NCBI GenBank assembly: GCA_004564215.1
Contig: CP024846.1
Span: forward strand, 2,989,501-3,053,500
Length of the DNA: 64,000 bases
Direction: 5' to 3'
Origin: Beijerinckiaceae bacterium
Lineage (GTDB): Bacteria > Pseudomonadota > Alphaproteobacteria > Rhizobiales > Beijerinckiaceae
In this document: positions 45,068 through 53,959 of the stretch, piece after piece
Layout: each line of letters begins with the position of its first letter
How positions within the stretch are numbered: the stretch's first letter is position 1
The notes under the pieces: model-generated
The model's database searches: none
The model's input: the letters and a program-made list of their open reading frames with translations, nothing else
Told to the model about the DNA's origin: nothing
Made by a program: the position numbers and the translations under genes

Positions 45068-45285
45068 TCAAATCTCGGGCGACGATGATGGTCTGGTATT
45101 TATTTTCGCCACATCGAGGATTTTCCGCATTGATCCATGTCATTCGATCCGCATGCAGGCCAGCCATTGTAGGCAGTCAACCAAGCTTTGGCTTGGGTCT
45201 GACGCGGAACTTTGCTAAGCTGCGAAGGGCTTTCTTCCGCTCCCGCGCGTTGAGTTTGACCGCATCCATTCGGTCAAACCGCTCT

Positions 45286-46851
45286 ATGCAAGGAGCGCGC
45301 TTGAGGTGGCACGACGTGGAGCAGCAAGCCGTTACCGATCAAAGCGAAGTCTTTGCCTTCCTTAGCGACCCCGCGACGCATGGATTGCACGAACCTGTGA
45401 CTCGGATCGATACGCATGGCGCCGCGGTGTTCCTCGCAGGAGCTGACGCCTACAAAGTCAAGCGAGCCGTTCGGCTTCCGTTCATGGATTTCTCCACGCT
45501 CGAAAAGCGCCGTCTCGCGTGCGAGAACGAGCTGGCTGTCAACAAGGAAAATGCTCCCGATCTTTACCTCGGCGTGGTGCCGATTTCCAAAGATCGTTCC
45601 AGGCTGAGCTTCGGTCATGGGGCGATCGTCGAATGGGCCGTTCATATGCGCAGGTTCGACGAGACTCGGACATTGGACCGTCTGGTCGCCCGCAATGAAA
45701 TTGGTCTCGAAATTATTCATGAACTTGCAAATGTGGTCGCCGCCTCGCATCGGCGCGCGCCGATCGTCAGTGAAAAAGAGTCGACGGCAGCATTGCAACG
45801 GCACATTGAGGAAACTCTAACTTCCCTTGAAGCCGCCCTCGATGTTTTTGCAGCAGCAGATCTGGTGGCCCTTCGCCGCGCGATGCGGCAATCCTTCTCC
45901 GGCCTGCAGCCCTTGCTCATGGACCGCGAAAGACAAGGTCAAGTCCGGCGGTGCCATGGCGATCTGCATCTGCGCAACATAGTTCTGATTGAGAAGCAGC
46001 CGGTCTTGTTCGACGCCATTGAATTCGACGATACGATTGCGACCTGCGACGTGCTGTACGATCTTGCTTTTCTGCTCATGGATCTCTGGACCCGTGACCT
46101 GCACCGTCACGCCAATCTGCTGTTGAACCGATATTTGCAGATTTGCGATGAACGAGAAGGCCAGCTGCAAGGCCTCGCGCTCGTCCCTCTGTTCCTGTCG
46201 TTGCGCGCGGCCATTCGCGCCAAGGTGATCATTCTGCAGCCTGGGAATCCTGAAGAGAATGCCTCCGAGGCGCGTCGCTATTTCAAGGCCGCCTGTGCGT
46301 TTCTCGCGCCCGAGCGTCTTGAGCTCGTCGCCATCGGTGGCCTGTCCGGCACTGGCAAGAGTTCGTTGGCTACTCAGCTGGCGGCTTCGATTGGGCGCGC
46401 GCCCGGCGCCGTGCATCTGCGCAGCGATGTTGAGCGCAAGCGGTTGTTTCAGGTCCATGAATTAGATCGCTTGCCGAGCGAGGCATATCGCGCGGAACAC
46501 ACTTTTAAGACCTATCAACGCCTCCGGGATTTGGCCGCCCTCGCATTAGGATCCGGCCAGAGCGTCGCGATCGATGCGGTGCATTTGCGCCTTGACGAGC
46601 GGTTGGCAGTCGAGGACGTCGCAAATCGGTTCGACGCCCATTTCACCGGCCTTTGGCTTGAAGCTCCGGTCAAGGTCCTCAAGGACCGCGTAGCCAACCG
46701 CAAGAGGGATGCGTCGGACGCGACAGGCGAGGTTGTGGAGGCTCAGGCCCTGGAGCCGATCGGACCGATGGGCTGGCAAGTCATCGAGGCTTCGGGTCCG
46801 CTCGACCGATTGGTCGACCGTGCCACAGCTGCAATCCGTGAGACCTCTTAA
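45286..46851 (+). CDS. kinase-like (aminoglycoside phosphotransferase fold) / P-loop fusion protein
   Basis: About 521 residues. The N-terminal ~330 residues have the phosphotransferase-like fold with VKRAVRLPFMDFSTLEKRRL, the catalytic loop RRCHGDLHLRNIVL and the metal loop FDAIEFDD. The C-terminal part is a small P-loop kinase: Walker A GLSGTGKSS (~353-361), then HLRSDVERKRLF. The fusion (COG2187-COG0645 type) is widespread in alphaproteobacteria, substrate unknown. ATG 45286 is given; a TTG at 45301 has a far better ribosome site (AAGGAG) and may be the true start. Its stop overlaps the alcohol dehydrogenase's stop. Confidence 0.83.
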   Translation: MQGARLRWHDVEQQAVTDQSEVFAFLSDPATHGLHEPVTRIDTHGAAVFLAGADAYKVKRAVRLPFMDFSTLEKRRLACENELAVNKENAPDLYLGVVPISKDRSRLSFGHGAIVEWAVHMRRFDETRTLDRLVARNEIGLEIIHELANVVAASHRRAPIVSEKESTAALQRHIEETLTSLEAALDVFAAADLVALRRAMRQSFSGLQPLLMDRERQGQVRRCHGDLHLRNIVLIEKQPVLFDAIEFDDTIATCDVLYDLAFLLMDLWTRDLHRHANLLLNRYLQICDEREGQLQGLALVPLFLSLRAAIRAKVIILQPGNPEENASEARRYFKAACAFLAPERLELVAIGGLSGTGKSSLATQLAASIGRAPGAVHLRSDVERKRLFQVHELDRLPSEAYRAEHTFKTYQRLRDLAALALGSGQSVAIDAVHLRLDERLAVEDVANRFDAHFTGLWLEAPVKVLKDRVANRKRDASDATGEVVEAQALEPIGPMGWQVIEASGPLDRLVDRATAAIRETS

Positions 46852-47843
46852 TCCACAGAAGGCGGTAACAGCACCGCCGCGCCTTCCAGCCGTCCGGCGC
46901 GTAAATCCGCCAGTGCGGTATTTGCCATTTCGAGCGGATAGGTTGTGGTCCAGGTGTCGATCCCTTCTTGCGCGGCAAAAGTCAGGAAATCAATGCCATC
47001 CTGGCGCGTGAGATTGGCGACAGAGACGATCCGGCGTTCCTGCCAAAGCAGACGATAGGGGAACCCCGGGATGTCGCTCATGTGAATTCCCGCGCATACG
47101 ACAATGCTGCCCTTGCGCATGGATGCGAGCGCGATCGGCACAAGTTCTCCAACAGGCGCATAAATAATCGCGGCATCAAGCGGCTCGGGCGGCTTTTCAT
47201 CGGAGCCTCCCGCCCATTCCGCGCCAAGCCGCAAAGCAAAGGCTTGTGCAGTCGTGTCGCCGGGCCGGGTGAAGGCAAAAACGCGTCGCCCCTGTTTGCG
47301 CGCGACCTGAACGATGATGTGGGCGGCCGCACCAAAACCATAAAGACCGAGCGTCTTGGCCTCGCCCGTAAAACACAGTGAACGCCAGCCGATCAAGCCG
47401 GCGCAGAGTAGAGGCGCGAGCGACGCGTCGCTACATTTTTCGCCGAGGCGGAAGGTGTAACGTGCATCGGCGATGGCATGAGTCGCATAGCCGCCGTTTC
47501 GGGAATAGCCGGTGAAGACGGGCCGATCGCAAAGATTTTCCCTCTTACTCACGCAATAGGGGCAAACGCCACAGGTGGCCCCTAGCCAGGGAATGCCGAC
47601 TCTCGCACCGATCTCAAAGCCCTCGACTTGAGAGCCGAGCGCGTCGATCCGTCCGACGATTTCATGTCCGGGAATAATCGGAAGCGACAGATCCGGCAGC
47701 TCGCCATCGACGACATGGAGATCGGTTCGGCAGACACCGCACGCATGCACGCGAACCCGAACTTCTCCGGGGCCCGGAATGGGATCTGGCATTTCCTCCA
47801 AGACCAGAGGGGCGCCGATTTCATGCAGGACCATGCCGAACAT
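46848..47843 (-). CDS. zinc-dependent alcohol dehydrogenase
   Basis: 331 residues of the medium-chain dehydrogenase family. The catalytic zinc ligand is in [16 protein letters not shown] follows (GHEIVGRID), and four structural-zinc cysteines lie in [17 protein letters not shown]. The cofactor loop reads [11 protein letters not shown] instead of the usual GxGxxG, close but not identical. It resembles AdhA-type propanol-preferring enzymes. ATG 47843 has GGAG upstream. It likely recycles NADH or oxidises alcohols under low oxygen, judged from neighbours. Confidence 0.9.
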   Translation of the reverse strand: MFGMVLHEIGAPLVLEEMPDPIPGPGEVRVRVHACGVCRTDLHVVDGELPDLSLPIIPGHEIVGRIDALGSQVEGFEIGARVGIPWLGATCGVCPYCVSKRENLCDRPVFTGYSRNGGYATHAIADARYTFRLGEKCSDASLAPLLCAGLIGWRSLCFTGEAKTLGLYGFGAAAHIIVQVARKQGRRVFAFTRPGDTTAQAFALRLGAEWAGGSDEKPPEPLDAAIIYAPVGELVPIALASMRKGSIVVCAGIHMSDIPGFPYRLLWQERRIVSVANLTRQDGIDFLTFAAQEGIDTWTTTYPLEMANTALADLRAGRLEGAAVLLPPSVD

Positions 47844-47892
47844 TACCGGCTCTCCAGCAGCGCTAGGGGGTCAATCAGGCGCCGGGCCGTGA

Positions 47893-48702
47893 TCAATGCG
47901 AAAGGAAATGACAACGTGACGTCTGGTGCAAGAGACTGCGAGTCACGCCGCCAAAAATCCATTCGCTGAATTTGCCGCGACCATAGGCGCCTGCCACAAC
48001 GAGATCAACGCCCTCGTCGCGCGCCAGCGCGTCGATTTGCGCGGCTGCATCAATCTGTAAAGGCGCACTCCGGCCTGAAGCATTCACGCCATGACCGATC
48101 AGCCATCCGACAACATCCTGGACGCGTCGGTTCGCGGCCGCGGCATCCTGATCCTCGTCGATCTCTGCGACGATCGCTTTTTGGCAAAGCTGCAACAGGG
48201 GCAGGGCATCAAGAACCGCTCGGCGCGCTTCGCGGGTGTCTTTCCAGGCAATCAGGATTCGCTCGGCTTTTAGCGCTTCCACCGCTCCGGGGACGATCAG
48301 CAGGGGGCGTCCCGCGCGCATCACCAGATCGCCTGGATTGAGCGTCGCTTCGTTTCGGCTCTCCCCGAGGACGACGAGATCGGCCGCCCGGCACTCGTTG
48401 GCAACGAAGGATGCAGGGGCATCGATCCCACACCGCCAATCGATTTTTACGGAGCGGAGTTTGAAAGCATCGCGAAAGGCTCGCTCGGCCCGTTGCAGGC
48501 GGTTTTGAATATTGGACCTTTCCTGCTCCTCGATATTTGCCGCTGCGTAACCTTCTGCGAAATATAAGGGGACAGTCTCTGCCTGCGCGGCAATCCCGAT
48601 CAGTCGGGCTTGAAAGCGCTCCGCGAGATCCGCTGCGGTATTGAGGAGAAGGCTATTGTCGACGTTCAGGTCGTAATAAACCATCAAACTTGAGTAGGAC
48701 AT
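47893..48702 (-). CDS. universal stress protein, tandem UspA domains
   Basis: 269 residues in two UspA halves. The second half holds the nucleotide-binding loop GAYGRGKFSEWIFGGVTRSLL; the first has a weaker version (VLGESRNEATLNPGDLVMRAGRP). Such tandem Usp proteins are common in low-oxygen regulons of alphaproteobacteria. ATG 48702. It lies 49 bases upstream of the alcohol dehydrogenase on the same strand and is probably co-transcribed with it. Confidence 0.9.
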   Translation of the reverse strand: MSYSSLMVYYDLNVDNSLLLNTAADLAERFQARLIGIAAQAETVPLYFAEGYAAANIEEQERSNIQNRLQRAERAFRDAFKLRSVKIDWRCGIDAPASFVANECRAADLVVLGESRNEATLNPGDLVMRAGRPLLIVPGAVEALKAERILIAWKDTREARRAVLDALPLLQLCQKAIVAEIDEDQDAAAANRRVQDVVGWLIGHGVNASGRSAPLQIDAAAQIDALARDEGVDLVVAGAYGRGKFSEWIFGGVTRSLLHQTSRCHFLSH

Positions 48703-48774
48703 GGAGACTCCGCCGCGTGCTGCTTAGCCAAATTTCGATGCATGTCCTACCCAACTTTACCGATAGCACCGCGA

Positions 48775-49188
48775 TCAGATCGGCTCGATCGAGGCAACTT
48801 GAAACGTATGCAGGTTCTTGTCCTCGCGAATAGAGACATAATCGCCAATGACGAACCGATCGGTACTGAAATGGTATCCGGTCTCGTCCTCGTGACCACC
48901 CACAACGTCGTAGCGAAATGCCCAGGCTCCGCCTGGCTTGCGGACGAGATGGCCGATTTCATCTGCTTCGCCGGGGCGAAAACGAACCACGCGACAGAAT
49001 TCGTGAAATTGGCGCCAGACATCGACATCAATCCGGCCCAGTGGATCGATGGGCGCAACAAGAATATATCCGATCGAAGCGCTGCCTTCCGGGTGACCTT
49101 TTTCGCGCGCCAACTCCAAGCGTATGCGTCGAAAAGAAACCGGAAGTTCTGCCCATGCAAGCTTCGCGATTGGATCAAATTGTTTCAT
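48775..49188 (-). CDS. conserved hypothetical protein, 137 residues
   Basis: Soluble protein: WAELPVSFRRIRLELAREKG, then GSASIGYILVAPIDPLGRID and WRQFHEFCRVVRFRPGEADE. ATG 49188 preceded by GAGG. It has no domain I recognise with certainty; the conserved RxRLELAREKGHPEG pattern suggests a family of low-oxygen or stress-linked proteins. It diverges from fixL across a ~295-base gap with a perfect FixK box at 49345-49358 and so may be controlled from there. Confidence 0.75.
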   Translation of the reverse strand: MKQFDPIAKLAWAELPVSFRRIRLELAREKGHPEGSASIGYILVAPIDPLGRIDVDVWRQFHEFCRVVRFRPGEADEIGHLVRKPGGAWAFRYDVVGGHEDETGYHFSTDRFVIGDYVSIREDKNLHTFQVASIEPI

Positions 49189-49344
49189 TCTTATCCCTCT
49201 TGACTATCTCTCACTGTGTAAACGCTATGGCCTTGAACTACAGTTCGGTAGACGTCGGCCCCAAGCGCGAAGGGTTGTTTGAAATGGGCTTTTCTCGCGA
49301 AGCTTTTTTGGATGTTAATTGTACCATGGTAGTGACACACTATG

Positions 49345-49358
49345 TTGATCTCAATCAA
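49345..49358. promoter_or_regulatory. FixK/FNR box, fixL upstream region
   Basis: TTGATCTCAATCAA, a perfect match to the FNR/FixK palindrome TTGAT-N4-ATCAA. It lies 126 bases before the fixL start and 157 before the divergent hypothetical gene's start. Either or both could be controlled. The ~295-base gap has no other feature I recognise. Confidence 0.75.
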
Positions 49359-49483
49359 CTGCGCAAACAGAGTCTTGCACGTCATAATTCTACACAGTCC
49401 CGCTTGGCTCGATTATTTGGCAGAGTGACTCCAACCGCAAGACTGCGGTATCAACCCTAAATCGCCGGGGAGACGTTGTTACT

Positions 49484-50971
49484 GTGCAGCTTGATGATAC
49501 GGATCGTGTAAGGTTTGCGACCGATGCGGCGGGGATCGGAACATGGGACTGGGACCTCGATCGCGATGTCATCACCTGCTCCAAAATCTGTGCCCGCTTG
49601 CACGGCGATGAAAATCGCCAAGAGCTAAAGCATCAAGATTTCAAGGATCTTCTGCACGAAGATGATCGCGAACGCATTGAGGCTGCCGTCTCCGCTGCCA
49701 TTTCGAGCGGCGTTCTCGACGTCGAATACCGAGTTGTTCACACCAAAGATATCACGCAATGGTTGCGCGCCCGAGGCCAGTTTTTGCCGGATCGGAAAAG
49801 CTTTCCGAGGATGATGAGCGGCGTCGTCGTTGACATCGACCAGCGGAAGCGGACCGAACAGGAGCTGCGTTCCCACAAGCAACATCTTCAGTCGATCCTC
49901 GACACTGTACCGGACGCCATGATCGTCATCGACGAGGACGGAGTCATGCAATCCTTCAGCGTTGCCGCAGAACGGCTGTTTGAATATTCCGGAGGCGAGG
50001 CGATCGGCCAAAACGTAAAAATCCTGATCCCCGAGCCTGATCGCAGCCGCCATGATGGTTTCATCGAGCGCTACAAAAAGACCGGTGAAGCGCACATCAT
50101 CGGTCGCGGACGCGTGGTCACCGGCCGGCGCAAGGATGGCTCGACATTTCCCATGCATCTCTCGGTTGGCGAAATGCGTGACGGTGATCGCCGGCATTTT
50201 ACCGGCTTTATTCGCGATCTTACGGAACGGCAGGAAACGCAGGCCAAGCTACAGGAACTACAAACGGACCTTTTCCACGTTTCAAGACTCAGCGCGCTGG
50301 GAGAGATGGCTTCCAGTCTCGCGCATGAGTTGAACCAGCCGCTCGCCGCCATCAACAATTACATCAAAGGATCGCAGCGCCTGCTCCTCGATAGTCCAGA
50401 TCCACGCGCGGCCACGATTCGTGATGCACTCGACAAGGCCGCGCATCAGGCGATGCGGGCCGGAGAAATCATCCGCCGGCTTCGCGATTTCGTCACGCGC
50501 CGGGAGAGTGACAAAACCATTGTGCGCATCGCGCGGCTCCTTGAGGAAACAAGCGCTCTCGCCCTCGTGGGCTCCCGCGAGTTGGGCGTCATGGTGCGGT
50601 TTCAGATTGCCCCGGGCGTTGACTGCGTCCTTGTCGATGCCGTGCAAATTCAGCAGGTTCTCGTCAATCTGCTGCGCAATGCGCTGGAAGCCATGCAGGA
50701 GTCGCCTCAGCGTGAGCTAAACGTTGAGGCGACGCTCACGGCAGACTCGATGGTGGAAATCATGATATCCGATACCGGTCACGGCGTTTCTGAAGAGTTT
50801 CTGCCGAAGCTTTTCGAACCGTTTGTGACGACCAAAAAAGCCGGCATGGGCGTCGGCCTCTCGATCAGCAAGGCGATCATCGAGGCCCATGGTGGTCTTC
50901 TCTGGATGGAGGCAAACCCCGTGGGGGGTACAATATTCCGGTTCACGATTCCGGCTGTCAACGAGGAGTGA
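49484..50971 (+). CDS. fixL: oxygen sensor histidine kinase FixL
   Basis: 495 residues with a PAS-like N-terminus (~1-120) and a haem PAS domain (~135-250). The haem site matches Bradyrhizobium FixL closely: RSRHDGF has the proximal histidine (His190), AHIIG gives the distal-side histidine (His204, as H214) and GRGR gives Arg210 (as R220), with the same 14- and 20-residue spacing. The kinase part has [15 protein letters not shown] (phosphoacceptor His281) and [15 protein letters not shown]. Without oxygen it should phosphorylate FixJ. It starts with GTG and has no transmembrane helix, so it is a soluble FixL. fixJ follows after 3 bases. Confidence 0.95.
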   Translation: MQLDDTDRVRFATDAAGIGTWDWDLDRDVITCSKICARLHGDENRQELKHQDFKDLLHEDDRERIEAAVSAAISSGVLDVEYRVVHTKDITQWLRARGQFLPDRKSFPRMMSGVVVDIDQRKRTEQELRSHKQHLQSILDTVPDAMIVIDEDGVMQSFSVAAERLFEYSGGEAIGQNVKILIPEPDRSRHDGFIERYKKTGEAHIIGRGRVVTGRRKDGSTFPMHLSVGEMRDGDRRHFTGFIRDLTERQETQAKLQELQTDLFHVSRLSALGEMASSLAHELNQPLAAINNYIKGSQRLLLDSPDPRAATIRDALDKAAHQAMRAGEIIRRLRDFVTRRESDKTIVRIARLLEETSALALVGSRELGVMVRFQIAPGVDCVLVDAVQIQQVLVNLLRNALEAMQESPQRELNVEATLTADSMVEIMISDTGHGVSEEFLPKLFEPFVTTKKAGMGVGLSISKAIIEAHGGLLWMEANPVGGTIFRFTIPAVNEE

Positions 50972-50974
50972 GGG

Positions 50975-51595
50975 GTGAACTCCAACGATATCGTATACGT
51001 CATCGACGACGATGCGGCGCTGCGCGACTCGCTTCAGTTCTTGCTCGATTCCGCGGGTTTCTCGGTTCAACTCTTCGACTCGGCCGAGGCCTTCCTCGCA
51101 ACTCCCCCGTCGTTGACCAGTGGCTGTGTGGTCACCGATATCCGCATGCAGCCGTTGGACGGGATCGAGCTTCTCTGCAAACTTCGTCAAGCCGGACATA
51201 ATATTCCGGTGATCGTCATGACCGGACACGGCGACGTGCCCCTCGCCGTCAAGGCCATGAAACTGGGCGCCACGGATTTTCTGGAAAAGCCGTTCGATGG
51301 CGATGCCATGGTCGCGGTGGTACGGTCGACGTTCGACGCAGCTACAGCGACGTGCGGCAACTGCGATGAAGAGCTCGCGTCCCGGGTGGCTTCGCTGAGC
51401 CAGCGCGAGTCGCAAGTTCTCCAAGGACTTATCAGCGGCCAGACCAACAAAGAGATTGCCCGAGAATTTGACCTCAGCCCGCGCACGGTCGAGGTTTATC
51501 GCGCCAAGCTGATGACCAAGATGCAGGCCGGCAGCATTTCCGAATTGGTGCGTTTCGCGATCAAGGCGGGCGCCTTGCCGGCTGACTCCCGATGA
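50975..51595 (+). CDS. fixJ: response regulator FixJ
   Basis: 206 residues. Receiver with acidic YVIDDDAALRDSL, phosphoacceptor Asp55 (VTDIRMQPL), IVMTGHGDVPLAVKAM and LEKPF. The LuxR-type helix-turn-helix at the C-terminus reads LSQRESQVLQGLISGQTNKE, IAREFDLSPRTVEVYRAKLM. It would activate fixK-type genes when phosphorylated by FixL. GTG start at 50975, 3 bases after fixL, with GAGG upstream. It is convergent with the host-attachment-type gene. Confidence 0.95.
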   Translation: MNSNDIVYVIDDDAALRDSLQFLLDSAGFSVQLFDSAEAFLATPPSLTSGCVVTDIRMQPLDGIELLCKLRQAGHNIPVIVMTGHGDVPLAVKAMKLGATDFLEKPFDGDAMVAVVRSTFDAATATCGNCDEELASRVASLSQRESQVLQGLISGQTNKEIAREFDLSPRTVEVYRAKLMTKMQAGSISELVRFAIKAGALPADSR

Positions 51596-51599
51596 TCGA

Positions 51600-52064
51600 T
51601 TATCCCCCGCGGGCCATTTCCTTCACCAGATGTTGTTCGATTTCATAGACCGGCAAATGCGTCAGATCATGGCCGAACTCAGCATGGATTGCTGATTTCA
51701 CCGGTGCCGAACAATTTTTCCTGATCAAGCCGAGCACGCGCGCGGGGGCGACGACAATCAGATGTTTTGTCGTGCCATTGGAAACCAACTCGTTCAGCCT
51801 GGTGGTCAGGCCAACGATAAATTTTTCTTCTTCTTCCTGATGGCGGTCAGTCTGTTCGACCGAACTGCGGAAACTCGCCGCCGATTGGCGGACCCGTCCC
51901 GGTTTATCACTGTTCAAATCGCGATTTGGGGCATCTTCGTGTTCACGGACTTCTCGCGTTTTCAGATTGGGAAAAACCTCATCGCCTTCATTTTCAAGCA
52001 GGAGTGCCTTGCGGCCATCCGACACGATGATCCAGTCGCCGGCTCCGATTTTCGTTTTAGTCAT
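51600..52064 (-). CDS. host-attachment-type protein
   Basis: 154 residues: WIIVSDGRKALLLENEGDEV, FPNLKTREVREHEDAPNRDL, then VRQSAASFRSSVEQTDRHQE and HLIVVAPARVLGLIRKN. This is the pattern of the host attachment protein family first noted in Agrobacterium, now found in many non-symbiotic species, so the name says little about role here. ATG 52064 has GGAG upstream; the longer frame to 52133 overlaps hsp20. Same strand as hsp20, 65 bases downstream of it, so co-transcription is likely. Confidence 0.85.
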   Translation of the reverse strand: MTKTKIGAGDWIIVSDGRKALLLENEGDEVFPNLKTREVREHEDAPNRDLNSDKPGRVRQSAASFRSSVEQTDRHQEEEEKFIVGLTTRLNELVSNGTTKHLIVVAPARVLGLIRKNCSAPVKSAIHAEFGHDLTHLPVYEIEQHLVKEMARGG

Positions 52065-52129
52065 TCTTGCTTCTCCATCGTCAAAAAAAGCGGATGCATC
52101 GCCGGCGGCGCGATGTATCCGCCCGGAAC

Positions 52130-52588
52130 TCAACCAGCTGGCTTGATCTCGATCTTCTTCGTTACGCTCGGCGCGGGCTTAGGTGCCTTGACCGTGAGAA
52201 CGCCATTGGCGATGCTGGCTTCAATTTTAGCAGGATCGGTCCCCGGGGGAAGTCGGATCGCCCGGTAAAATGAACCATAGCGCCGTTCCGTAATATGCCG
52301 ATCCTTCCCTTTCTCTTCTTTTTCAGATTTCTTTTCGCCCTTTATGGTGAGCAGATCATCCGTAAAATCGATCTGGACATCCTTTTGTTCGAGGCCCGGA
52401 AGCTCAGCCGAGACTTCGATTGCACTCTCGGTCTCGGTTACGTCAATGCGCGGCACGAGATCGCCAGAGCGATTCTGATAGAAGCCGCGCCCGAAATCGT
52501 CGAAAAGCCGATCAATCTCGCCTTGGATCTGGGCGAACGGATCGGAGCTTGGCGTACGCTTGCCGAAGAGGGGTGGATTGAATGACAT
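52130..52588 (-). CDS. small heat-shock protein, Hsp20 family
   Basis: 152 residues. The alpha-crystallin domain is clear: VPRIDVTETESAIEVSAELP, GLEQKDVQIDFTDDLLTIKG, ERRYGSFYRAIRLPPGTD and KIEASIANGVLTVKAPK. The N-terminus (PLFGKRTPSSDPFAQIQGEI) is typical of bacterial Hsp20. ATP-independent holdase for unfolding proteins. ATG 52588 has GGAG upstream. It lies divergent from a cytochrome gene across a FixK box (52663-52676), placing it in the low-oxygen set. Confidence 0.94.
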   Translation of the reverse strand: MSFNPPLFGKRTPSSDPFAQIQGEIDRLFDDFGRGFYQNRSGDLVPRIDVTETESAIEVSAELPGLEQKDVQIDFTDDLLTIKGEKKSEKEEKGKDRHITERRYGSFYRAIRLPPGTDPAKIEASIANGVLTVKAPKPAPSVTKKIEIKPAG

Positions 52589-52662
52589 TGTTCGATCTCC
52601 ATCTGCCGCACGACTTGGAGCCGGCATGAAATCGAATCAACCATGTTGATAGTTTTGCTGCA

Positions 52663-52676
52663 TTGATGTCAATCAA
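52663..52676. promoter_or_regulatory. FixK/FNR box between hsp20 and cytochrome c
   Basis: TTGATGTCAATCAA, a perfect TTGAT-N4-ATCAA palindrome. It is 75 bases before the hsp20 start and 89 before the cytochrome start, so it can serve one or both divergent promoters at a typical distance for a class II site. Confidence 0.82.
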
Positions 52677-52764
52677 CCACGTAAACTGCTATATGCGTTT
52701 TATTGTAGGGGTGCCAGCTGGCACCAACTCACCGTTTTCGCCCTCCATTCCGGCTCGGTTGACC

Positions 52765-53112
52765 ATGCTCCATTCAATTCGCTTTGTCGTTGCGGTGTCA
52801 TTTTTCTCTCTGCTGGCTGCGCAAGCCAACGCCGAAGGCGGCAATGCTGGTGCCGGCCGCAGACTGGCGCAGGAATGGTGCGGAAAATGTCATGCGATTG
52901 GGCCGTTCGACGCGAGCCCCCTTGCGATCGCGCCTCCGTTCCGAGAATTGCATAAACGCTACAATGTGGAAGATCTGCAGGAGTCTCTGGCAGAAGGGAT
53001 TCTTGTCGGCCACCCCACGATGCCGGTGTTTCGTTTCGATCCCGATCAGGTCAACAATCTGATTGCCTATTTAAAGACGCTGGAGAAGCCGCGTCATAAG
53101 GCGGCGGAATAG
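52765..53112 (+). CDS. periplasmic monohaem c-type cytochrome
   Basis: A 116-residue class I cytochrome c. After a signal peptide (~1-23, ending ANA-EG) the haem site is WCGKCHA (Cys39, Cys42, His43), and the distal methionine lies in HPTMPVF (Met86). The C-terminal helix FDPDQVNNLIAYLKTLEKP is usual. It probably carries electrons to a terminal oxidase or nitrogen-oxide reductase. ATG 52765 is chosen, with no strong ribosome site; in-frame starts further upstream run back into the FixK box. Confidence 0.92.
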   Translation: MLHSIRFVVAVSFFSLLAAQANAEGGNAGAGRRLAQEWCGKCHAIGPFDASPLAIAPPFRELHKRYNVEDLQESLAEGILVGHPTMPVFRFDPDQVNNLIAYLKTLEKPRHKAAE

Positions 53113-53200
53113 GAATTCCGCAAGGCCTGTCGCTCAGGACGAAATGCGGTCGACGTCGAATCGCCGTCCCGCATTTGCCGTTCTGATGCACCTGCGCTTC

Positions 53201-53848
53201 TCAGCCGAGGGTCAGCCGGTCTTCGACCGCCTTGACGCCCGGAGCGGACCATGCCGCGCGCTCGGCGAGCTTGCGTTCGTACCAAGCCTTGACCTTGCCT
53301 TCGAGCGTTACCTTGTCATTGTCGACAATCACACGAATGGACTCTGCTTCCACTTCGGCATTTCGATGTAATGAATCCATGATCTTCCGGTGAATGTCGG
53401 CCGCCGCCACATGCGGTTTGACCTCGATGAGATTGGTCACCCCGATGATTCCGGAAAGTCTGCGAACAGCGGATTGGGCCGCGAGCTTTTGGAATTGCCA
53501 TTCCACGGTACCGGTAAGGGTGACCCAACCCTTTTGAACCGTGAGATGGATGCTGTCTGGCGGAACCTGCACGCTCCAACTCAGAATGCTGACGGCGCGC
53601 TGTGCGATCTCGTCGTCGGAGCGCTTTTTCTGCTCCGGATAGCGCACCTCGATCTCCTCAGCGATCGCCTTGACGCCTTTGATGCGCTGGACGGCGTGTT
53701 CGGCTGCGATCTTTTGGACGTAACTTCCGACGTGTCCCGTGAGCGTGACGACCCCATTTTCGACCGCGACGCCAATATTGGCCGCGTCAATGCTCGGTTC
53801 GAAATCGAGCTCGTCAATAATGAATTGACGTAGAATCCTGTCCTCCAT
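53201..53848 (-). CDS. triple-BON-domain protein
   Basis: 215 residues in three BON domains (~1-70, 78-146, 148-215), each with the conserved glycine and hydrophobic pattern: VENGVVTLTGHVGSYVQKIA, VQKGWVTLTGTVEWQFQKLA and VDNDKVTLEGKVKAWYERKL. There is no signal peptide, so it is cytoplasmic, unlike OsmY. Associated with osmotic and general stress; binds lipids or polymers in known relatives. ATG 53848, 80 bases from a near-perfect FixK box (53929-53942). Confidence 0.9.
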   Translation of the reverse strand: MEDRILRQFIIDELDFEPSIDAANIGVAVENGVVTLTGHVGSYVQKIAAEHAVQRIKGVKAIAEEIEVRYPEQKKRSDDEIAQRAVSILSWSVQVPPDSIHLTVQKGWVTLTGTVEWQFQKLAAQSAVRRLSGIIGVTNLIEVKPHVAAADIHRKIMDSLHRNAEVEAESIRVIVDNDKVTLEGKVKAWYERKLAERAAWSAPGVKAVEDRLTLG

Positions 53849-53928
53849 TTCGGGTCTCCTTTGATGTGATCCGTGGCGGGGATTGATCTTCTGCCCAGGC
53901 AGTATAGCTGCCGATCCAAGAACCCTGG

Positions 53929-53942
53929 TTGATATGCGTCAA
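53929..53942 (-). promoter_or_regulatory. near-perfect FixK/FNR box upstream of the BON gene
   Basis: TTGATATGCGTCAA, TTGAT-N4-GTCAA, one base off the palindrome (A to G in the second half). It lies 80 bases before the BON gene on its coding strand. The other side is the end of the ABC-2 permease gene, so the BON gene is the only likely target. Confidence 0.65.
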
Positions 53943-53959
53943 GTCGGCCAATGGCGCGG

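Noticed and set aside
45130..45143. TTGAT-N4-GTCAT upstream of the single-domain response regulator
   Set aside because: Two mismatches in the second half of the FixK/FNR palindrome, too weak to call.
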